Below, piece by piece: positions 33,095-40,497 of a DNA stretch of 56,957 nt; positions within the stretch are counted from its first letter, which is position 1, and each line of letters begins with the position of its first letter. Origin of the DNA: JAUILA01 sp964563925 (lineage in GTDB: Bacteria; Bacteroidota; Bacteroidia; Cytophagales; Cyclobacteriaceae). A model generated the notes under the pieces. It saw only the letters and a program-made list of their open reading frames with translations. It did no database searches and had not been told where the DNA came from. The stretch lies in assembly GCA_964563925.1 (NCBI GenBank), contig CAZLZD010000027.1, positions 1 through 56,957 on the forward strand, in the 5' to 3' direction. The position numbers and the translations under genes are program-made.

Positions 33095-34387
33095 CTACTT
33101 ATTCTGATCCAGGTAACGCAGGGCACAGAAGGACAGCGCCTTCACACCCACCATCAAGCCTTCTTCACTGACATAGAACTCTGGAGTATGATGGGCCGGT
33201 GCATCTGCCGGATCCATTCCCACGGGCATTCCTCCCAGGAAAAAGTATAATCCAGGTACTTCCATGGCGAAAAATGAAAAGTCCTCGGCTCCCGTGACCG
33301 CCTTGCGAAGCAACACATTTTCACTGCCGGCAGCGGCCTGCAGGGCAGGAAGCATCGCCTCGGTAAGCTGCGGATCGTTATAAGTGACCGGGGTGGCGTC
33401 AAAGAAAGACACCTCTGCTTCAGCCCCCATGCTTTCGGCAATTTTTGTCGCCTTCAGAACAATCTGTTCCGCAATCTCCTTTTCCATTTCGGAATCCAGT
33501 GCACGAAACGTTCCATCCATAACTACCTCAGAAGGAATAATATTATTACGAACTCCGCCGTGAATGCTGCCCACACTTACCACTGCCGCCTCATTGACCA
33601 ACTCCATTTTACGGCTGACGATCGTCTGCAACCCTGTGATAATTTGTGCAGCGGTAACGATCGGATCAGTGCCGTCCCACGGATAGGCACCATGCACCTG
33701 TTTCCCTTTGACCTTGATCATGTAACGGGTTGCGCTGGCCATCGTTCCCCCGGGTTTGTAGGCAATTTTTCCGGCTTCCGTTTTTGAATTTATGTGCAGG
33801 CCAAACACGGCGTCCACACCTTCCATGACACCTTCTTTCACCATGAGTTCGGCACCGCCTTCCTCTCCGGCAGGTGCACCCTCCTCGGCCGGCTGAAAGA
33901 TGAATTTTATCGTGCCACTGATATCCTTTTTCATACCCGATAATAATTCAGCCACACCCATCAGGATGGCGACGTGTGTATCATGACCGCAGGCATGCAT
34001 CACGCCTACCTCCTTCCCTTCGTACTCCCCTTTTTCGGTTGAAGCAAACGGAACGTCCGCTTCCTCGACCACAGGCAGGGCATCCATATCTGCCCGAAGG
34101 GCCACCACCGGTCCGGGCTTCCCGCCTCTGAGGATTCCGGTTACGCCGGTATGGGCCACGCCCGTTTCCACTTCCATCCCAAGTGCCCTGAGGTGGGCAG
34201 CCACTTTCTCAGCCGTTTTGAACTCGCGGTTACTGAGCTCCGGATGCTGATGAATATCCCTGCGCCATTCGATCACTTTTGGCTGTAAGTTATCCACCCC
34301 GCTTTCCACCTTTTTGTACAGTGATTCCTGTCCATGCGCGGTAATAGACAAGGTTAGAAGCAATAAGACGCCGATAGTATAGTTCAT
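33095..34387 (-). CDS. Exported M20-family amidohydrolase
   Basis: A 430-residue metal-dependent amidohydrolase with a signal peptide (MNYTIGVLLLLTLSITAHG). The M20D pattern is clear: RRDIHQHPELS, LRADMDALP, the metal-binding HACGHDTH with its Cys ligand, PAEEG, and a C-terminal HTPEF. Relatives cleave N-acyl amino acids, hippurate or IAA-amino acid conjugates; most are cytoplasmic, so export here points to a periplasmic or surface role. It is monocistronic and diverges from the CDF transporter gene. The substrate is unknown. Confidence 0.9.
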   Translation of the reverse strand: MNYTIGVLLLLTLSITAHGQESLYKKVESGVDNLQPKVIEWRRDIHQHPELSNREFKTAEKVAAHLRALGMEVETGVAHTGVTGILRGGKPGPVVALRADMDALPVVEEADVPFASTEKGEYEGKEVGVMHACGHDTHVAILMGVAELLSGMKKDISGTIKFIFQPAEEGAPAGEEGGAELMVKEGVMEGVDAVFGLHINSKTEAGKIAYKPGGTMASATRYMIKVKGKQVHGAYPWDGTDPIVTAAQIITGLQTIVSRKMELVNEAAVVSVGSIHGGVRNNIIPSEVVMDGTFRALDSEMEKEIAEQIVLKATKIAESMGAEAEVSFFDATPVTYNDPQLTEAMLPALQAAAGSENVLLRKAVTGAEDFSFFAMEVPGLYFFLGGMPVGMDPADAPAHHTPEFYVSEEGLMVGVKALSFCALRYLDQNK

Positions 34388-34462
34388 GTGTGTATGGTTT
34401 AGTTGAAACGAATATAATCCAAAGATGGCAGGGACAAAAAAAATATTCCCCCGTCAACATCC

Positions 34463-34470
34463 TATATTTG
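34463..34470 (+). promoter_or_regulatory. -7 box next to the CDF gene start
   Basis: TATATTTG is an exact TAnnTTTG match ending 6 bp before the ATG at 34477. If used, the mRNA would have almost no leader. No -33 element is visible at the right distance. Confidence 0.35.
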
Positions 34471-34476
34471 CACAAT

Positions 34477-35367
34477 ATGCATGGAAATCAAAAAAAAGCG
34501 ATCCGTGCAACCTATCTCAGCATCGGGGGCAATTTCCTTCTTGCCCTGATCAAGGGAGTTACGGGTGTACTGGGAAATTCATATGCGCTCATTGCGGATG
34601 CGATTGAATCCACCACGGATATTTTTTCTTCCTTCCTGGTCCTGGTAGGATTGCGCTATGCCAACCGTCCGGCAGATAAAAATCATCCCTACGGTCACGG
34701 AAGGGCCGAACCCCTGATCACTTTTCTGGTGGTGCTTTTCCTGGCCGGCTCCGCCGCAGCCATCGCCTATCAAAGCATTCAGCATATTCGCACGCCGCAT
34801 AAGGTTCCCGAACCGTTCACCCTGATCGTGCTCGGGGTAATTATAGTCTGGAAGGAGGTTTCCTACAGGATTGTTTTACGTAAAGGCAAGGAGACGCGCA
34901 GCTCCGCCCTGAGAGCAGATGCCTGGCATCACCGGAGCGATGCCATCACGTCCCTTACTGCCTTTGCCGGGATTTCAGTGGCCCTGATATTTGGCAAAGG
35001 GTATGAGACCGCTGATGACTGGGCTGCCCTGGTGGCATCCGGGTTTATTTTATACAATGCGTACCTGATCTTCCGGCCTGCACTCGGGGAGATTATGGAC
35101 GAACACATGTATCACGAACTGATCGAAGAAATCCGCCGCGAATCGCTGAAAGTGGATGGCATCCTGGATACAGAAAAATGCTTTGTGCGAAAAACAGGGA
35201 TGAGCTTCTTTGTGGACCTGCATGCCATCGTCGATGCGGAGATTTCGGTGAAAACCGGACATGACATATCGCACCGGTTAAAAGATCACCTGCTAAAGGA
35301 ATTCCCGGAGATCAATGACGTACTTATCCATATTGAACCCACCGGAGCGTCACATTCTCCTTTATAA
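34477..35367 (+). CDS. Cation diffusion facilitator family transporter
   Basis: A 296-residue CDF exporter. The start at 34477 (MHGNQKKAIRATYLSIGGN) is preferred to an in-frame ATG at 34390, whose extra 29 residues do not fit the family. Membrane helices carry the metal-site motif DAIESTTD and the HPYGHGRAEP loop, with DAWHHRSDA in helix V. The C-terminal cytoplasmic domain (EINDVLIHIEP) is complete. It would export Zn, Fe, Co or Mn by proton antiport. It overlaps the ABC permease gene tail-to-tail by 6 bp. Confidence 0.92.
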   Translation: MHGNQKKAIRATYLSIGGNFLLALIKGVTGVLGNSYALIADAIESTTDIFSSFLVLVGLRYANRPADKNHPYGHGRAEPLITFLVVLFLAGSAAAIAYQSIQHIRTPHKVPEPFTLIVLGVIIVWKEVSYRIVLRKGKETRSSALRADAWHHRSDAITSLTAFAGISVALIFGKGYETADDWAALVASGFILYNAYLIFRPALGEIMDEHMYHELIEEIRRESLKVDGILDTEKCFVRKTGMSFFVDLHAIVDAEISVKTGHDISHRLKDHLLKEFPEINDVLIHIEPTGASHSPL

Positions 35368-36171
35368 ATCCGCCGACTTGAGCCTTTTTGAAATAAGGTA
35401 GACAAACAGTACAATATATGCGCAAACCACCAGGGTAGGGACGAGCGGCAGATAATCCGTAATCTCCTGAAACCAGTAACGTGGAAACGGTACCTCGATC
35501 ATTGAACTGGCGGCCTGCAATGGCAGGTAATCAGTCAGGAATTCCACGTCATACTTGTTGGCTATCGCAATGAGTATCCCTTCCACAGGACGGTAGAGCA
35601 GGAGTATGAAGATCGTCAGGGCCGAACGCTGCAGCAGTACGGTAAGTAAAAAAGCCAGTACCAGGAACAACAATACATACAAAAAATATCCGAAAATAAA
35701 TTCCATCCCGTCCAGCATATCGCCCAACTCAAGGTCGGGAGTATAGATAAGTCCGGAAACCAGCGAAGTAACGAAAACAACCAGGGTGGAGGCCAGTGCC
35801 AACACCACGATCATACTCAGCTTTGACTGGATAAATTCGCGGCGGTCCAGTCCGTCGATTATATTCTGGCGTATTGTTTTGTAGGAGAATTCATTGGAGA
35901 TGGTAATGATCACAACAATGCCAAGGAAAATCAGGAAAACAGGCAGGGTATAAAACCAGGTGATGTTCTGCCATACATCCGGAAAGAACAACACAGGGAT
36001 CTTCATCGGATCGAACCCTTCAAATTCAGCTCCTTTGACTTTCAGCCATTTGAGAAATTCCAGCACGGAGACGGGCACACTAATCACCAGGAACATGTAC
36101 AGGGTGGTCAGTACCCAGAAGGGTTTGTAATTCTTTACCTTTCGGTAATCAAGACGGAGTAATCTAAGCAT
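35362..36171 (-). CDS. ABC-2 type transporter permease
   Basis: A 269-residue membrane protein with about six helices. The start is set at 36171 (MLRLLRLDYRKVKNY); the upstream codons overlap the ATPase gene in another frame. It shows the ABC-2 permease style, with a basic N-terminal amphipathic helix, a large soluble loop after helix 1 (about residues 35-60) and the segment NEFSYKTIRQNIIDGLDRREF. It pairs with the ATPase gene, which it overlaps by 8 bp. The substrate could be a drug, a lipid or a lantibiotic-like peptide; it is not known. Confidence 0.85.
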   Translation of the reverse strand: MLRLLRLDYRKVKNYKPFWVLTTLYMFLVISVPVSVLEFLKWLKVKGAEFEGFDPMKIPVLFFPDVWQNITWFYTLPVFLIFLGIVVIITISNEFSYKTIRQNIIDGLDRREFIQSKLSMIVVLALASTLVVFVTSLVSGLIYTPDLELGDMLDGMEFIFGYFLYVLLFLVLAFLLTVLLQRSALTIFILLLYRPVEGILIAIANKYDVEFLTDYLPLQAASSMIEVPFPRYWFQEITDYLPLVPTLVVCAYIVLFVYLISKRLKSADL

Positions 36172-37063
36172 GATCCGATTCAGATAGAAGTTCGAGGAAT
36201 TGTTTTTCAAGGCTTTTCTTTTGGGTGAGCAGGTGGGAGGCCGAAATCCCCTTGTCAAACAAATAGGCATTGAGCTCACTGGCACCAAATTCGGGCTTCA
36301 GGGTAACCAGGCATCCATGGATATCCCTTTCCACGCCTGCAGCGCCTTCGAAGCCTTCAAGTATCGCAGGCAAATCATCGGTTTCTGCGCGAACCTCCAC
36401 AATGACCGCACCGGAAGCCACATCCTCCACCTTACCGCTGTAGATCATTTTTCCCTGTTTCAGCACACAGAAGTCTGTACAAACTTTCTGTACCTCGTCA
36501 AGAAGATGGCTGGCCAGTATAATCGTCTTGCCTTCCAGGGCAATGGATTTGATAAGCTCTCTTATTTCTGCGATTCCCTGGGGATCCAGCCCGTTCGTGG
36601 GCTCATCCAGGATCATGACCTCCGGATCACAGAGCAGGGCTGAGGCGATGGACAGGCGCTGCTTCATTCCCAGGGAATAGGTTTTGTACCGGTCTCCCCG
36701 GCGATTATATAATTCCACCTTCCGCAGTACGCCGTCAATATCGGGATTCCTGATTTCCTTGATCTCCGCCACAATCTCAAGGTTTCGGACGGCCGACAAA
36801 TAGGGATAGAAGATCGGGGTCTCCAGGATGGCTCCGATCCGTTTCCGGATATTTTTCTCCGGCTCCTTGCCAAACCAGTAATAGGCCCCGCTTGTCTTGT
36901 TGATCACATCCAGGATAATACCCAGTGTGGTGGTCTTGCCACTTCCGTTCGGTCCGAGTATGCCAAAAACCGAACCGGCCTGAACCCGGAGCGTGAGGTC
37001 ATCAACCGCCGTGATGCGGCCATACCTTTTTACCAGGTTTTCAATGTAAAGTACTTCTTCCAA
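36164..37063 (-). CDS. ABC transporter ATP-binding protein
   Basis: A 299-residue ATPase with Walker A GPNGSGKTT, signature YSLGMKQRLS, Walker B VMILDEPTNGLDP and the switch His in ILASHLLDE. The last roughly 80 residues form the extra C-terminal region usual in CcmA/drug-exporter type ATPases. It works with the overlapping permease as a heteromeric ABC-2 exporter. It lies 18 bp after the DUF4252 gene end and is convergent with nothing, so it may extend a minus-strand transcription unit. Confidence 0.93.
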   Translation of the reverse strand: MEEVLYIENLVKRYGRITAVDDLTLRVQAGSVFGILGPNGSGKTTTLGIILDVINKTSGAYYWFGKEPEKNIRKRIGAILETPIFYPYLSAVRNLEIVAEIKEIRNPDIDGVLRKVELYNRRGDRYKTYSLGMKQRLSIASALLCDPEVMILDEPTNGLDPQGIAEIRELIKSIALEGKTIILASHLLDEVQKVCTDFCVLKQGKMIYSGKVEDVASGAVIVEVRAETDDLPAILEGFEGAAGVERDIHGCLVTLKPEFGASELNAYLFDKGISASHLLTQKKSLEKQFLELLSESDHA

Positions 37064-37081
37064 TAGACTGGTGTTTGCTGA

Positions 37082-37567
37082 TTAATCCCAATTAAAGGAG
37101 TCTGCGGATTGCAGTTTGGAAACCAGTTCCGCAATTCGCTGCAATGGAACGGCTCCCTTGATATCCAAAATAGAAAAATTTTCCTCGTCTTCCATAAGTA
37201 TGACCAGGCCCCGCGTTATTTTATCCTTCTCCTTGATAAATACATTCAGGTTTGCCCCCTGGCTGCGCATGGTCATCAGGTCTTCGAAGGATTCTTTATG
37301 ATAGCTGTTTACCAGCTCGGTATATTCATCCTTGCTCAACCCCGACCTGTCAATCCGCAGGAATTTCATTTTTTCGATATCACGAATAAGTTCTGCAAAT
37401 TCCTCGCTGTCCTGCATGTTCAGCATCCTCAGGGTATTCTTGTAGAAGAATAAGCTGAAGGCGTCCTCGTGTTTTTCATGAAACCCGTCAGTGGTCTCGG
37501 TTTGTGCCTTCAGGGGAGCCGCCCAAAACAGAAGTAAAATCAGCGGGATGTAAAAGATTTTTTTCAT
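37082..37567 (-). CDS. DUF4252-like exported protein (copy 3)
   Basis: A 161-residue protein with signal peptide (MKKIFYIPLILLLFWAAPLKAQ). It keeps the family pattern: a helical first part (FSLFFYKNTLRMLNM), the block LRIDRSGLSKDEYTELVNSYHKESFEDLMTMRSQGANL, and the ending VILMEDEENFSILDIKGAVPLQRIAELV. It is the third tandem copy after a sigma/anti-sigma pair. A terminator-like hairpin precedes it, so its expression may differ from copies 1 and 2. No function is known for DUF4252. Confidence 0.85.
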   Translation of the reverse strand: MKKIFYIPLILLLFWAAPLKAQTETTDGFHEKHEDAFSLFFYKNTLRMLNMQDSEEFAELIRDIEKMKFLRIDRSGLSKDEYTELVNSYHKESFEDLMTMRSQGANLNVFIKEKDKITRGLVILMEDEENFSILDIKGAVPLQRIAELVSKLQSADSFNWD

Positions 37568-37571
37568 GGGG

Positions 37572-37607
37572 ATAAGGAAAAGGCATTCACCCTTGTGGAT
37601 GAATGCC
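37572..37607 (-). terminator. Terminator or attenuator hairpin between DUF4252 copies 2 and 3
   Basis: On the minus strand GGCATTCA and TGAATGCC pair (with two more inner G-C pairs around a small loop) and are followed by TTTT. It sits between two tandem genes of the same operon, just 5 bp before the start of copy 3, and could limit read-through or block its ribosome site. Confidence 0.6.
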
Positions 37608-37628
37608 GGTTCTTAAAATGTTCATTTA

Positions 37629-38144
37629 TCAGTCAATGTCGACGTCCACTTTGTCATGATGATCGACAATAAACGCAAGGTCCTTCATATTCAGGGTTCC
37701 GTCGATGTTGAACATGATGAACTCTTCTTCTTCACGAACCAGGACGACCATATTCCTGAGTTCATTGGCATTGCCCTGGGCCATGAAATAGACCCGCTGG
37801 GCGCCATCACGCACCTGCATAAGCTCTTCATACTTCTCTTTGAGCAAATTACTGTGCAGTGATTCAATTTCCGCGGGCTCCAGTCCTGAGCGGAACATGG
37901 GTATAGCCAGTACCTGCATCGACTTGATGCCTTTGGCAATCCGGGACATGGCGTCGGCATCTTCATTGTCCTCCATATTGTCGGCAATGGTGCCAAGGAG
38001 TTCAAACATACTGCCATTCATGGTGACGACCTTGGCGTCACGATCATCCTGGTATTTGGCCCGGAAGGCATCGACCGATTTGCTTTGTGCCATGGCGGTG
38101 CCGGCCATTCCAAGTATAACGAGTGCTGCTATCAGATTTTTCAT
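37629..38144 (-). CDS. DUF4252-like exported protein (copy 2)
   Basis: A 171-residue protein with signal peptide (MKNLIAALVILGMAGTAMAQ). The mature part follows the same plan as its neighbours: VTMNGSMFELLGTIAD, a middle block on redox- or ligand-neutral helices (IKSMQVLAIPMF), a VREEEEFIMFNIDGTLNMKDLAFIV ending. It lies 43 bp from copy 1. It has no membrane anchor or lipobox and should be periplasmic. Function is unknown. Confidence 0.85.
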   Translation of the reverse strand: MKNLIAALVILGMAGTAMAQSKSVDAFRAKYQDDRDAKVVTMNGSMFELLGTIADNMEDNEDADAMSRIAKGIKSMQVLAIPMFRSGLEPAEIESLHSNLLKEKYEELMQVRDGAQRVYFMAQGNANELRNMVVLVREEEEFIMFNIDGTLNMKDLAFIVDHHDKVDVDID

Positions 38145-38187
38145 TTTGTTGTTATTTTGAGTTGTGTGTTTATTTTATATCAATTGA

Positions 38188-38703
38188 TTAATCCTTATCA
38201 AGTTTTTCCAGGTTATCAAGTCCCTCAATATCGAGTGCCTTGCTGATTTTAGCTATTTGCTGTAAATCGATTTCACCCACAATGCTCAGGATAAAGAACT
38301 CCCGGTCCCCGCCCATGACCATGAGCAGCTCATTAATGGTCCCGCTTTTTTCCTTGATCATGAATTTCATGTTCTTGTCTTCCGAACGAACCGACATCAG
38401 CTCATCATATTCTTTGGCCGGGATCAGACGGAATGCCTCCTGGTACAGGGCCTTTGCCTGATCAGTATCCTCTTTGGCCAGGATCCTGAGCCCGGTCAGC
38501 TTGCTGATCGCGTCACTGATGGCCTGGTCTTCCGGGTCATCCATTTCCAGATCGGTCATAAGGCCGAACATCCTTTGTGAGATGGACACGTGAGTAAAAT
38601 CCTGGTTATTTTCGTATTTTCCGAAAAACTTGGTGATGGCATCCTGTGCCTGCAAACTCGAGGCAAAACAGGTGATCAGTGCGATAAATGCTATTTTTTT
38701 CAT
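38188..38703 (-). CDS. DUF4252-like exported protein (copy 1)
   Basis: A 171-residue protein with signal peptide (MKKIAFIALITCFASSLQAQ). Motifs shared with copies 2 and 3 are SQRMFGLMTDLE, LRILAKEDTD, EYDELMSVRSEDKNMKFMIKEKSG and FFILSIVGEIDLQQIAKIS. It starts 8 bp after the anti-sigma-like gene. Proteins of this family are typically encoded beside ECF sigma units in Bacteroidota, and this triplet fits that habit. Confidence 0.85.
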   Translation of the reverse strand: MKKIAFIALITCFASSLQAQDAITKFFGKYENNQDFTHVSISQRMFGLMTDLEMDDPEDQAISDAISKLTGLRILAKEDTDQAKALYQEAFRLIPAKEYDELMSVRSEDKNMKFMIKEKSGTINELLMVMGGDREFFILSIVGEIDLQQIAKISKALDIEGLDNLEKLDKD

Positions 38704-38711
38704 CTTATTTC

Positions 38712-39254
38712 TTATTTCTTATCTTCATTCGTAGTGGATACAGGCTCCGTTCCCTTTCGCACCGTTTCCTGTGCTTCATGAAAAACGGACACTTTCTGGG
38801 CCTGTGCGGTTCCTTTTCCCATTGACTGGGAAATCAACAGGAGCGCTTTCTTGGTTTCCTCATAGGCTTTTTTAGGGTCTTCATACGTTCCAAGTTCTTT
38901 CTGGATCGCCACCTGGTTATCCCGGTAATCCTGTACCGAAAAATAGACGGCAGCCACCAGTACGGTGATAACGGCAGCGACCTTTCCGATATTGAACCAG
39001 AGCTGCCGTACATTCCCCTGGCCTGACCGCCGGGATTCCCGTGATATCTCATCGAGAATACGGTGGTCAAAAAATTCTCCAAGTCTTTCTTCACTGGCAG
39101 ACTGCCCGAAGTACCTGAATAGTGCCGCCTCATGAGCCCATCGCGCATCTCCTTCGTGGGTGGCAAAAAACTCCCGGAGTTCTTTCTCTTCCTCCAGGGA
39201 AGTTTCACCTTCCCAGTATTTTTTAAGCAATATGTCAATTCTATTGTAGTCCAT
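38712..39254 (-). CDS. Membrane anti-sigma-like protein
   Basis: A roughly 180-residue protein (start at 39254, MDYNRIDILLKKYWEGETSLEEE; an ATG 6 bp upstream is possible). The N-terminal helical cytoplasmic part resembles Bacteroidota anti-sigma heads, and a single membrane span follows at about residues 80-98 (VAAVITVLVAAVYFSV). It overlaps the sigma gene by about 14 bp, as expected for a coupled sigma/anti-sigma pair. The periplasmic tail is short and charged. No zinc motif is seen. Confidence 0.72.
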   Translation of the reverse strand: MDYNRIDILLKKYWEGETSLEEEKELREFFATHEGDARWAHEAALFRYFGQSASEERLGEFFDHRILDEISRESRRSGQGNVRQLWFNIGKVAAVITVLVAAVYFSVQDYRDNQVAIQKELGTYEDPKKAYEETKKALLLISQSMGKGTAQAQKVSVFHEAQETVRKGTEPVSTTNEDKK

Positions 39255-39756
39255 ATGCATTCATTTCGAACAGCTTTTCCCGTATGTATTTGCGGGCCCT
39301 GAACAGGTTTACTTTTACCTGGTTCAGATCAATCGCGAGGATATCCCCTATTTCCTTGTAACTGAACCCTTCAATATCCCTCAACTGCATGACCTGCCTC
39401 TGTTTATCCGGCAGAGAATTCATCAACCCGCCGATTTTGGACATCAGATCCCCGGCAGCCATGCTGTCGTAAGGGGTTCGGTTGTCTTCAGCTACGTCAA
39501 GTCCTTCCGGCATCTGTACAGTATTTTTTCTTTTGGTTGATTTCAGTTTATCAAGCGAAAGATTTCGTGTGACCGTCATACACCAGGCTTCAATATTTTC
39601 AACCTTTCCGAGTTCGTTCCCTCTCCGCCACACTTTAATCAATACTTCCTGAACCACGTCCTGCGCCTCCATCTCGTCGCCCAAAAACCGGGTTGCGAAT
39701 CGAAACAACTTATTTTTGAGGGGCAACACCTCTGATGAAAATTCTTCCAGGGTCAT
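39241..39756 (-). CDS. ECF RNA polymerase sigma factor
   Basis: A 171-residue ECF sigma factor: region 2 contains RFATRFLGDEMEAQDVVQEVLIKVW and IEAWCMTVTRNLSLDKLKS; region 4 contains PDKQRQVMQLRDIEGFSYKEIGDILAI and VKVNLFRARKYI. It leads a five-gene minus-strand unit (sigma, anti-sigma, three DUF4252 genes). It probably controls that unit in response to an envelope signal. Confidence 0.93.
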   Translation of the reverse strand: MTLEEFSSEVLPLKNKLFRFATRFLGDEMEAQDVVQEVLIKVWRRGNELGKVENIEAWCMTVTRNLSLDKLKSTKRKNTVQMPEGLDVAEDNRTPYDSMAAGDLMSKIGGLMNSLPDKQRQVMQLRDIEGFSYKEIGDILAIDLNQVKVNLFRARKYIREKLFEMNAYGLQ

Positions 39757-39822
39757 GATTCAACTACAAGACGAGCTACTGCCCGGTATGTTACAGGTGA
39801 TTTATAAAAAAAATAAAAAAAT

Positions 39823-40497
39823 TCAGTTCAGCCCCATAACCTTATTCTCCGTGACCACATAAATAAGGTCTCCGGATCGGACGGGCATTTTATAAAGGCC
39901 TGTAAAGGCCCCGAAAGCAGGAAGTAATCCGGTCTTCCGGCCAAAATGAAAGCATGGGAGTGTCAGCCGCTGACGGCCCTTTCCCCGTAATCCCACTCCG
40001 GGATGTATATGTCCGGCCAGATTATATTTACCTGTTTCTTCCCCGAGCGGTTCATGGCTGAGCACAAATGGCCCGGTTACAAGGGGTTCTTTATGCAGTA
40101 TAAGCCGGTGCTTAATATACTGATAATCACTCATGATATCATGATTACCGAGGACCAGTTCGAATGTAACCTGTGGAAAATAGGCAAGGGTTTGTCCGAA
40201 TACCTCCCATTCTGAATTATAATGGCTGTGAAAAAGGTCCCCGAGAAAAATTACCCGTTCCGGGTCGCACTTTCTGAGCAGATCGATAAGACGGGCGAGA
40301 TTCTGGTCATTGGGCCTCGCACTTACCGGGATTCCGGCCCTCCGGAAATGATTGACCTTTCCAAGGTGAAGGTCTGCCAGCAGTAACGTGCGCTTTTCCC
40401 GCCAGTACATTCCTTTTTCAGGATGCAGTTCGATTATCTCATTCTCCAGTTCCAGCTCGGTCATAGGCAAAAATAACGACCATGGCTCAGTCATCAA
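39823..40497 (-). CDS. pdeM: Ligase-associated metallophosphoesterase PdeM
   Basis: A 224-residue calcineurin-like phosphoesterase of the ligase-associated set: ADLHLGK, GDLFHSHY, GNHD and GHIHPG give the dinuclear metal site. PdeM-type proteins are co-encoded with Lhr-like helicase, ATP-dependent ligase and an MBL exonuclease, and are proposed to process DNA ends during repair. It overlaps the helicase gene by 11 bp. Confidence 0.93.
   Translation of the reverse strand: MMTEPWSLFLPMTELELENEIIELHPEKGMYWREKRTLLLADLHLGKVNHFRRAGIPVSARPNDQNLARLIDLLRKCDPERVIFLGDLFHSHYNSEWEVFGQTLAYFPQVTFELVLGNHDIMSDYQYIKHRLILHKEPLVTGPFVLSHEPLGEETGKYNLAGHIHPGVGLRGKGRQRLTLPCFHFGRKTGLLPAFGAFTGLYKMPVRSGDLIYVVTENKVMGLN

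Noticed and set aside
34390..34476. Extended N-terminus for the CDF transporter
   Set aside because: The 29 extra residues do not resemble the family and precede the usual short cytoplasmic start; a -7 box lies inside this segment.
40003..40215. A 70-codon frame opposite pdeM
   Set aside because: It is antisense to the metal-site region of a clear phosphoesterase and has no start signal or family match.
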